DNA of 5,016 nt, taken from the NCBI GenBank assembly GCA_002591605.1, contig PCDA01000004.1, positions 1 to 5,016 on the forward strand, written 5' to 3'. The notes below the pieces were generated by a model. That model was not told the DNA's origin. It saw only the letters and a program-made list of their open reading frames with translations, and did not search any database. Position 1 is the stretch's first letter. Each line of letters starts with the position of its first letter. The position numbers were made by a program, and so were the translations under genes. This document shows, piece after piece, positions 1 to 5,016 of the stretch. Origin of the DNA: Fidelibacterota bacterium. GTDB taxonomy: Bacteria; Marinisomatota; Marinisomatia; SCGC-AAA003-L08; TMED161.

Positions 1-770
1 TATGTCCAGGTGAGGGTTATTCTGTTTTCTTATCGTCATCTGAATCTATTGATTTCACATACCCAATGGCAGGTGGTCAGGCACGTTCTGCGATGTATGG
101 GTATTGGGAAGATTACAATTATAATTCTCAAACCAGAGCATATAGTGATTTAGTGGTACCTACTGGGATATCATATCCAATTATCATCACAGATATTGGT
201 GGTGATGTATCTGTAGGTGATGAGCTTGTAGCTTATGCAGATGGTCAGGTAGTTGGAGCGACCCGCATCGTAGATCTTTCCGCACCAGTGGTAATATCGG
301 CATGGGGGGGATATCACGAGTTTGGTATCGATCTTGAAGGATATGATGTTGGTGACGCAATTGACCTTCGACTATTTAGTGATCAGACAGGAGAAGAGAT
401 GAAGGTAGAGATGAGTTTAGATAATACTGAATATGGAATTGGCGTACTATCTTCAGGTACAATTGAGGTAATGGATATGCTTGCAGTTCCTGAGGAGTAC
501 AATTTAACTCAGAACTATCCAAATCCATTTAACCCATCGACTACAATATCATTTAGTATTCCATCTGAAGGATTTGTACAGGTAAATGTATATGATATTA
601 CTGGGCGATTAATTACTGGACTTGTTAATGGTAATTTAAGTGCAGGGTATCACGATGTTATCTGGGATGGTACAGATATGTTTGGTTCGAATGTTTCAGC
701 GGGATTATACATATATAGTCTACAGGCTGAGGGTGTATCATTAACACGTAAAATGGTATTGATGAAGTAG
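1..770 (+). CDS. C-terminal part of a secreted/surface protein with a T9SS type A sorting domain (5' end outside window)
   Basis: The reading frame is open from position 3 to the TAG at 768-770 and gives 255 visible residues. The ATG at 66 lies inside this open frame and is probably not the true start, so the gene is truncated by the window edge. Fragment residues about 60-100 hold a 'GDELVAYADGQVVGATRI' stretch, a type of beta-rich segment I associate with extracellular proteins of these lineages but cannot assign to a named domain. From about residue 162 to the end is a T9SS type A sorting domain: 'YNLTQNYPNPFNPSTT', then a FlgD-like Ig fold (VNVYDITGRL, AGYHDVIWDGTD, SAGLYIYSL) and a basic C-terminal end (LTRKMVLMK). 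In this family the domain directs export across the outer membrane and is usually removed or used for surface attachment. The protein's own function cannot be told from this part. Its GC looks higher than that of the downstream genes. A strong terminator follows 28 bases after the stop. Confidence 0.88.
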   Translation, partial: CPGEGYSVFLSSSESIDFTYPMAGGQARSAMYGYWEDYNYNSQTRAYSDLVVPTGISYPIIITDIGGDVSVGDELVAYADGQVVGATRIVDLSAPVVISAWGGYHEFGIDLEGYDVGDAIDLRLFSDQTGEEMKVEMSLDNTEYGIGVLSSGTIEVMDMLAVPEEYNLTQNYPNPFNPSTTISFSIPSEGFVQVNVYDITGRLITGLVNGNLSAGYHDVIWDGTDMFGSNVSAGLYIYSLQAEGVSLTRKMVLMK

Positions 771-798
771 TTATATTTTAATTACTAATAAAATAAAT

Positions 799-829
799 AA
801 AAGCGGGGTTTATATAAACCCCGCTTTTT
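799..829 (+). terminator. Rho-independent terminator after the T9SS cargo gene
   Basis: A perfect 13-bp stem (799-811 pairing with 816-828) contains a GCGGGG/CCCCGC core, closes a 4-base ATAT loop, and runs into TTTTT at 825-829 followed by GTTT. This GC-rich core stands out sharply in an AT-rich intergenic region. It begins 28 bases after the TAG of the upstream gene. The left flank is A-rich (AAATAAATAA), so it may also work on the minus strand, but no minus-strand gene is visible to use it. It separates the cargo gene from the truA-pur cluster. Confidence 0.95.
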
Positions 830-842
830 GTTTATATCTAAA

Positions 843-886
843 TCTAAATTGATTATTTTTATTAAATTAAAATAATTAAATTTAGA
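843..886 (+). repeat. AT-rich imperfect inverted repeat upstream of truA
   Basis: TCTAAATT (843-850) pairs with AATTTAGA (879-886). After a one-base bulge at 878, GATTATTTT (851-859) pairs with AAAATAATT (869-877), including one G-T pair, leaving a 9-base loop at 860-868. That is 17 pairs in total, almost all A-T. It has no T tract of its own and lies just ahead of truA, so it resembles an operator, cruciform or leader structure more than a terminator. In sequence this AT-rich such pairing can arise by chance; its function is unknown. Confidence 0.4.
849..876 (+). promoter_or_regulatory. Possible sigma70-type promoter for the truA-pur cluster
   Basis: TTGATT (849-854) resembles a -35 box and AATAAT (871-876) a -10 box, with a 16-base spacer. 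Transcription would start near 883, giving a leader of about 25 bases before truA. The candidate lies inside the AT-rich inverted repeat and after the terminator, which is where a promoter for the cluster is needed. Both boxes are only near-consensus, the surroundings are nearly all A and T, and promoter sequences in these lineages can differ from the E. coli consensus, so this is a weak call. Confidence 0.3.
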
Positions 887-907
887 CTTCTTCAATCTAG
901 ATAAAAA

Positions 908-1648
908 TTGTCGCTGAAAAACTATAAAATTACAATATCTTATGATGGAACTAGCCTTCATGGTTGGCAAATCCAGAAAAATAGTCGTACTGTCCAAGGC
1001 GATATTGAAAATGCGTTAGAAAAAATATTTAATCAAAAAATTAATTTAATTGGTGCAGGTAGAACGGATTCAGGAGTACATGCATTAGGTCAAGTTGCGA
1101 ACTTTAAAGTATCAACATCTATGACACCTGATCAGTTAAAAAACGCTCTTAATGGTAACCTTGAAAGAGATATTTTTATAATCAGTTGCCATGAAGTAAA
1201 TCTTGATTTTCATTCTCGTTTCTCAGCTGTAAAGCGTGAATATATATATAAAATTCAAACAAATTTTACTCCGATTTCTAGAAATTTTTCTTGGAGTTTA
1301 GATTCTAATTTTGTTGATATTAATATTTTAAATGAATGTTCAAAATTAGTAATCGGAGAACATGATTTCTCTCAACTATCAAAAAAGAATGTTGAGATTG
1401 AAAATAAAAATTGTCATATATATAGTTCAAAATGGATAGTAGATGATTCATCGTTGAATTATATAATTTCTGCAAATCGGTTTTTGCATCATATGGTTAG
1501 ATACCTTGTTGGAGTAATGATTGAAGTATCAAAAAAAAATCTATTATCTATTGATGATTTTGAATCAATGTTAAATGCCAATAAAAGAAAGTTTATTTTT
1601 AAAGCCCCATCGAAAGGTTTGTATTTAAATAGAGTTTTATATGATTAA
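908..1648 (+). CDS. truA: tRNA pseudouridine(38-40) synthase TruA
   Basis: TruA converts uridines 38, 39 and 40 in the anticodon arm of many tRNAs to pseudouridine in the cytoplasm. The 246-residue product has the family landmarks in order: 'ISYDGTSLHGWQ' (residues 10-21), the catalytic-Asp motif GRTDSGVHA with Asp54, the RFSA stretch (104-107) followed by REYIYKI, GEHDF (150-154), RFLHHMVRYLVG (191-202) and the C-terminal APSKGLYL (233-240). The length is a little below E. coli TruA (about 270). The start is taken as TTG at 908: an in-frame TAA lies at 902-904, the first internal Met is in 'STSMTPD' beyond the catalytic motif, and family members begin a few residues before the YDG motif. There is no visible Shine-Dalgarno site ahead of it. 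The last 8 bases overlap the next gene. The gene carries a run of nine A (1531-1539). Confidence 0.95.
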   Translation: MSLKNYKITISYDGTSLHGWQIQKNSRTVQGDIENALEKIFNQKINLIGAGRTDSGVHALGQVANFKVSTSMTPDQLKNALNGNLERDIFIISCHEVNLDFHSRFSAVKREYIYKIQTNFTPISRNFSWSLDSNFVDINILNECSKLVIGEHDFSQLSKKNVEIENKNCHIYSSKWIVDDSSLNYIISANRFLHHMVRYLVGVMIEVSKKNLLSIDDFESMLNANKRKFIFKAPSKGLYLNRVLYD

Positions 1649-2672
1649 AATTTTAAGATTTATTTTTATTTTTTTTATTATTTCATGCACTGAAATTAAA
1701 ATTTCTTTTGAAGATCAATTTATTAATTCAATAGAAAAAGTTTCCCCTACTGTTGTTAGTGTTAGTACAGAAACTACAACAAAAGATAACGAATTTCGTT
1801 TTGGCTCAGGATTGATTATAAGTAATGATGGTTATATTATAACAAACTCTCATGTAATTGAATCTGGAGAAGTAGCAAATATTTATGTCACATTGTATGG
1901 TGGAAAAAAATACTTATGTCAAATTATAGGTATTGATAAACTGACAGATATTGCACTTTTGAAAATAAATGAAATTAATCTAAATTTTACAAAATTAAAC
2001 CCCTCAATTGAAGTTAATAGAGGCCAATTTGTGGCTGCATTGGGTAATCCTCATAATTTATTTTCAATTTCTAAAGAACCTACAGCAACTATTGGGATTA
2101 TTAGTGGAAAAAATGTTAATTTTGGACTAAGAAAATCAGGCCATGTTTATCAAAATATGATTCAAACTGACGCAACCATAAATCGAGGAAATAGCGGTGG
2201 TCCTCTTATTAATTCTACTGGAGAAGTTGTTGGAATTAATACGTTTATTGTATCTGAAAAAAATAGTTCTTTGGGATTCGGCTTTTCTATTCCTATTTCT
2301 AGAGTAGTTGATGTTGTTGATGATTTAAAGGAAAAAGGAGTTGTTGATAGGGATTGGTTTACAGGTATTTCAGTAAGAGAAATTAATAAAAAATATAAAG
2401 ATTTTTTAAAAATTAAGGTAGATGATGGTGTTATTGTTACTGACGTTGAGAAAAAATCACCAGGATCGGATGCTGGTATATTATTAAAAGATATTATATT
2501 TAAGGTAAACAATAAAATTGTTAATTCAGCATTAGATATTCAACAGGCATTAGATGAAGGTTATTTTAAAACAAATGATGAAGTTGATTTAGTTATAGTT
2601 AGAGGTCAAAATTTTATTGACACTAAATTAAAACTAATAGATCCATATAATAAAAAGGGTTATAAGAAATGA
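1641..2672 (+). CDS. HtrA/Deg-family serine protease, predicted lipoprotein with one PDZ domain
   Basis: This is a trypsin-like protease of the HtrA/Deg family (MEROPS S1C), which acts in envelope protein quality control. The N-terminus is a short, very hydrophobic signal peptide ending in the lipobox IIS-C, with Cys16 as the expected lipidation site; residue +2 is Thr, not Asp. The protease domain spans about residues 28-225 with a full triad: His71 (ITNSHVIE), Asp103 (LTDIALLKI) and Ser185 (GNSGGPL). A single C-terminal PDZ domain covers about 240-325 (VTDVEKKSPGSDAGILLKDIIFKVNN). The 343-residue size with one PDZ resembles DegS rather than two-PDZ DegP/DegQ, although DegS is held by a transmembrane helix rather than a lipid. 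The loop before the His motif is short, also unlike DegP. The ATG at 1641 is needed for the signal peptide and overlaps truA by 8 bases; the TGA overlaps purB as ATGA. Substrate unknown. Confidence 0.93.
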   Translation: MIKILRFIFIFFIISCTEIKISFEDQFINSIEKVSPTVVSVSTETTTKDNEFRFGSGLIISNDGYIITNSHVIESGEVANIYVTLYGGKKYLCQIIGIDKLTDIALLKINEINLNFTKLNPSIEVNRGQFVAALGNPHNLFSISKEPTATIGIISGKNVNFGLRKSGHVYQNMIQTDATINRGNSGGPLINSTGEVVGINTFIVSEKNSSLGFGFSIPISRVVDVVDDLKEKGVVDRDWFTGISVREINKKYKDFLKIKVDDGVIVTDVEKKSPGSDAGILLKDIIFKVNNKIVNSALDIQQALDEGYFKTNDEVDLVIVRGQNFIDTKLKLIDPYNKKGYKK

Positions 2673-3961
2673 TAGAAAGATATCAAACTCCTGATATGAA
2701 AAGAATTTGGTCTGACCAAAATAAATATGAAACATGGTTGAAAGTTGAGCTCGCTGTTACAGAGGTATTGGTTGAAGATGGAATTGTACCTCGAGATTCT
2801 TTTGAAGTTATAAAATCTAAAGCAGATTTTTCTGTTGAAAGAACATTAGAGATTGAAGAAACAACAAATCATGATGTAATAGCTTTTTTGACAAATCTAG
2901 CAGAAAATATAGGTCCTGATTCCAGGTATATTCATATGGGCATGACCTCTTCTGATTTATTGGATACATCGATGGCGTTGCAATGTAAAGAAGCTGGGGA
3001 GATAATACTTAAAAAATTAAAAGTGTTTAAGTCTTGTTTAAGAGATAAGGCAAAAGAGCACAAGAACACTTTCCAAATAGGCAGGTCTCATGGAGTCCAT
3101 GCTGAGCCAATTACATTTGGGCTAAAATTAGCAATGTGGAGCGAGGAAGTTCAAAGAAATATTGAAAGGTGGGAATTAGCATTAGATACTATTTCAACAG
3201 GGATGATTTCTGGTGCAGTTGGCACATACCAACATCTTGATCCAGAAGTTGAAACTAGGGTTTGTCAAAGATTAGGACTAAAAGTTGCGCCCGTATCTAA
3301 TCAGGTAATTCAAAGAGATAGGCATGCATTTTATCTAAATATGCTTTCTATGATTGGAGCAACTATTGAAAAAATTGCAGTAGAAATAAGACATATGCAA
3401 AGAACAGAGGTATTGGAGGCTGAAGAATTCTTCTCAAAAGGGCAAAAAGGATCCTCAGCAATGCCACACAAACGAAATCCTATTCTCACAGAAAGATTGA
3501 CCGGGTTTGCTAGGCTATTAAGAGGAAATGCTCATACAGCAATGGAAAATATAGCTCTTTGGCATGAGAGAGATATATCTCATTCATCAATTGAGCGTGT
3601 AATATTTCCTGACTCTACTACTATTGTTGATTATATGTTAAATAAAACAACAAATTTAATGAATAATCTTCTCGTCTATCCTGAAAACATGCAAAATAAT
3701 ATAGATTTAACCAATGGGCTTATATTTAGTCAAGAGGTTTTACTACTACTAATAAAAAAAGGTTTGACAAGAGAAAAAGCATACGAAATTGTACAGAGGA
3801 ATGCAATGAGAGTTTGGAGAGAAAAAATAGATTTTAATAATCTTTTAAAAAGTGATAAAGAAATAATGGAACATATTAGTGAAGATGAACTTGACAAATT
3901 GTTTGATATATCTAAAATTCTAATAAACATCAATAAAGTATATGAAAGGTTGGGCATATAA
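2669..3961 (+). CDS. purB: Adenylosuccinate lyase PurB
   Basis: PurB cleaves SAICAR to AICAR plus fumarate in IMP synthesis, and adenylosuccinate to AMP plus fumarate in AMP synthesis. It belongs to the fumarase/aspartase superfamily and works as a homotetramer in the cytoplasm. At 430 residues it matches the Bacillus/Thermotoga-type enzyme (about 431). Visible motifs are TTNHDV with His68, HMGMTSSDLLDT (89-100), GRSHGVHAEP with His141, and the superfamily signature GSSAMPHKRNP (261-271), whose Ser262/Ser263 lie in the flexible catalytic loop. His68 and His141 fall at the positions known as catalytic in the B. subtilis enzyme. The ATG shares an ATGA overlap with the stop of the protease gene, so translation is probably coupled; a weak purine-rich stretch AAAAAGGG (2652-2659) lies 9 bases upstream. 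The stop overlaps the purC start by one base (TAATG). Confidence 0.97.
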   Translation: MIERYQTPDMKRIWSDQNKYETWLKVELAVTEVLVEDGIVPRDSFEVIKSKADFSVERTLEIEETTNHDVIAFLTNLAENIGPDSRYIHMGMTSSDLLDTSMALQCKEAGEIILKKLKVFKSCLRDKAKEHKNTFQIGRSHGVHAEPITFGLKLAMWSEEVQRNIERWELALDTISTGMISGAVGTYQHLDPEVETRVCQRLGLKVAPVSNQVIQRDRHAFYLNMLSMIGATIEKIAVEIRHMQRTEVLEAEEFFSKGQKGSSAMPHKRNPILTERLTGFARLLRGNAHTAMENIALWHERDISHSSIERVIFPDSTTIVDYMLNKTTNLMNNLLVYPENMQNNIDLTNGLIFSQEVLLLLIKKGLTREKAYEIVQRNAMRVWREKIDFNNLLKSDKEIMEHISEDELDKLFDISKILININKVYERLGI

Positions 3962-4926
3962 TGAGTTATATAAATGATCAGTTAATACACACACTTAAAT
4001 CATTCAATGTTAATTTAGGCGATGAAAATTATTCTGGTAAAGTAAGGGAGAATTTTTATTTAGATGATAAAATTATTATGGTTACAACAGATAGAGTATC
4101 TGCATTTGATCATATTTTAGGTACAATTCCTTTTAAAGGAGAAATACTTACACAAATTGCAAAGTTCTGGTTTGAAAAAACTAAACATATTGCCCCTAAT
4201 CATTATATAGATGATCCTGATCCTCAAGTGCTTCTAACTAAAAGAGCAAAAACATTGCCTATTGAAATAATAGTTAGAGGTTACATTACAGGAAGTTTAT
4301 GGAGAGATTATGAAAAAGGAATTGACGATCAATATGGTTTTAAAATACCAGCAGGTATGACAAAAAATCAAAAATTTGATTCTCCTATTCTAACTCCAAC
4401 AACAAAAGCAGATTATGGCGAGCATGATGAACCAATTAGTAAAGAAGAAATAGTTGCAGGATTGGTTGATAAAGATATTTATGAAAAAGCAGAAAAATAT
4501 GCAATTGAGTTATTTTCAGAAGGTCAAAAATGGGCTCAAGAGCGCGGGCTTATTCTAGTTGATACAAAATATGAGTTTGGAATGATTGATGGTGAATTAA
4601 ATGTCATTGATGAAATTCATACCCCAGACTCTAGTAGATATTGGATGGCTGAAGAATATCAAGAGCGATATGAAAACGGTGAAAATCAACTAATGCTTGA
4701 TAAGGAAAATATTAGGCAGTGGTTGATAGAAAAAGGGTTTTCTGGTGAAGGAACTCCTCCAGAATTATCTGAAGATATAAGAGTACTTCTTTCAGAAAAA
4801 TATATGGAATTATATAAAGTTCTTATTGGAGATGACTATAATCCAAGCCTAGGCGATGTAAATACTAGAATTATAAATAATTTAACTGCTGAAGGCTTAC
4901 TTAAGGAGAATGTAAATGAAAGCTAA
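3961..4926 (+). CDS. purC: SAICAR synthetase PurC (long form)
   Basis: PurC joins CAIR and L-aspartate using ATP to give SAICAR, the substrate that PurB cleaves. Family motifs in order are: GKVRENFYL (26-34) in the nucleotide-binding N-lobe, TTDRVSAFDHIL (42-53), RGYITGSLWRDY (106-117), LILVDTKYEFG (197-207) and IDEIHTPDSSRYW (216-228). At 321 residues it is longer than the 237-240 residue E. coli/Bacillus enzymes and closer to the roughly 300-residue form seen in yeast Ade1 and some bacteria; the extra length is mostly after residue 230. The ATG at 3961 shares its A with the purB stop codon. AAAGG (3945-3949) lies 11 bases upstream and could be a weak ribosome binding site. The last 11 bases overlap purS and also carry the purS ribosome binding site just before them. 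Confidence 0.97.
   Translation: MSYINDQLIHTLKSFNVNLGDENYSGKVRENFYLDDKIIMVTTDRVSAFDHILGTIPFKGEILTQIAKFWFEKTKHIAPNHYIDDPDPQVLLTKRAKTLPIEIIVRGYITGSLWRDYEKGIDDQYGFKIPAGMTKNQKFDSPILTPTTKADYGEHDEPISKEEIVAGLVDKDIYEKAEKYAIELFSEGQKWAQERGLILVDTKYEFGMIDGELNVIDEIHTPDSSRYWMAEEYQERYENGENQLMLDKENIRQWLIEKGFSGEGTPPELSEDIRVLLSEKYMELYKVLIGDDYNPSLGDVNTRIINNLTAEGLLKENVNES
4903..4908 (+). promoter_or_regulatory. Shine-Dalgarno site for purS
   Basis: AAGGAG sits 7 bases ahead of the ATG at 4916, inside the end of purC. It is the only near-perfect Shine-Dalgarno site among the gene starts in this window, and it fixes the purS start. It shows that the organism can use the anti-Shine-Dalgarno interaction even though truA lacks such a site. 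Confidence 0.8.
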
Positions 4927-5016
4927 AGTTTATATTAGTTATAAAGAAGGTATTTTAGATCCTCAGGGAAAAACTGTTGGAGGAGCTTTAGACTCAATGG
5001 GTATTCAAGGCATTGA
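4916..5016 (+). CDS. purS: FGAM synthase subunit PurS, N-terminal part (runs off the right edge)
   Basis: The frame from ATG 4916 gives 33 residues beginning MKAKVYISYKEGILDPQGKT and continuing through 'ALDSMGIQGI' to the window end. The pattern 'KVYI...K.GILDPQGKTV..AL..MGI' is the characteristic start of PurS, a protein of about 80 residues. PurS bridges the glutaminase PurQ and the small form of PurL in the complex that converts FGAR to FGAM with ATP and glutamine. Its presence implies a separate-subunit FGAM synthase rather than the single-chain PurL of E. coli, so purQ and purL are expected soon downstream, as in the Bacillus pur operon order B-C-S-Q-L. A strong AAGGAG site supports the start, and the gene overlaps purC by 11 bases. 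Confidence 0.93.
   Translation, partial: MKAKVYISYKEGILDPQGKTVGGALDSMGIQGI

Noticed and set aside
66..68. ATG at 66 as the start of the first gene
   Set aside because: The frame stays open to the window edge, there is no signal peptide after this Met although the protein should be secreted, and no ribosome binding site precedes it.
771..907. Purine riboswitch or other structured RNA ahead of the pur cluster
   Set aside because: After the terminator only about 80 nearly pure A/T bases remain before truA, with no GC-containing three-way junction or conserved purine-aptamer core visible.
785..997. Minus-strand open frame of 70 codons across the terminator and the truA start
   Set aside because: It reads through the terminator hairpin and the AT-rich intergenic region, has a low-complexity product, and overlaps the well-supported truA start.
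2162..2512. Minus-strand open frame of 116 codons inside the protease gene
   Set aside because: It lies wholly opposite the catalytic Ser and PDZ regions of a clearly recognised gene, its product is Ser/Thr/Phe-rich with no recognisable motif, and it is best explained as a shadow frame.
3730..3957. Minus-strand open frame of 75 codons at the end of purB
   Set aside because: It is opposite conserved PurB C-terminal sequence, and its Ser/Leu/Ile-rich product looks like an antisense artefact of AT-rich codons.
1..5016. Mobile elements, CRISPR arrays, tRNA/rRNA genes or defence systems
   Set aside because: No transposase or integrase-like products, no regularly spaced repeats, no cloverleaf or rRNA-like sequence were seen; nearly all sequence is taken up by recognised genes.

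Overview
This window looks like part of a chromosome from an AT-rich, probably marine, free-living bacterium of the Fibrobacterota-Chlorobiota-Bacteroidota neighbourhood. The best lineage clue is the first gene. It ends in a type IX secretion (T9SS) type A sorting domain of the 'YNLTQNYPNPFNPST' kind fused to a FlgD-like Ig fold, a pattern common in Marinimicrobia (SAR406), Ignavibacteria and Calditrichota proteins. The low GC would suit Marinimicrobia, but that placement is inference. Everything readable is on the + strand.

Layout: (1) 1-770 is the C-terminal part of a secreted or cell-surface T9SS cargo protein whose start lies before the window. (2) 771-907 is intergenic. It holds a textbook intrinsic terminator (799-829) that closes the cargo gene, then an extremely AT-rich stretch with an imperfect hairpin and a possible sigma70-type promoter. 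(3) 908-5016 is a tightly packed, apparently co-transcribed cluster: truA (tRNA pseudouridine synthase), a lipoprotein HtrA-family serine protease with one PDZ domain, purB, purC and the start of purS, which runs off the right edge. Successive genes overlap by 8, 4, 1 and 11 bases, so translational coupling is likely.

The pur genes form a purine-biosynthesis block. PurC makes SAICAR, PurB splits SAICAR to AICAR (and later adenylosuccinate to AMP), and PurS is the small subunit of the multi-subunit FGAM synthase (PurS/PurQ/PurL). purQ and purL are therefore expected just downstream. The two leading genes have no direct role in purine synthesis; their placement suggests shared expression of growth-linked functions rather than a shared pathway.

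I do not see a new biological system, mobile element, CRISPR array, RNA gene or defence island. The points worth a second look are modest: the operon composition, the membrane-anchored HtrA, the TTG start of truA without a Shine-Dalgarno site, the G7 tract in the surface-protein gene, and the AT-rich hairpin/promoter region.
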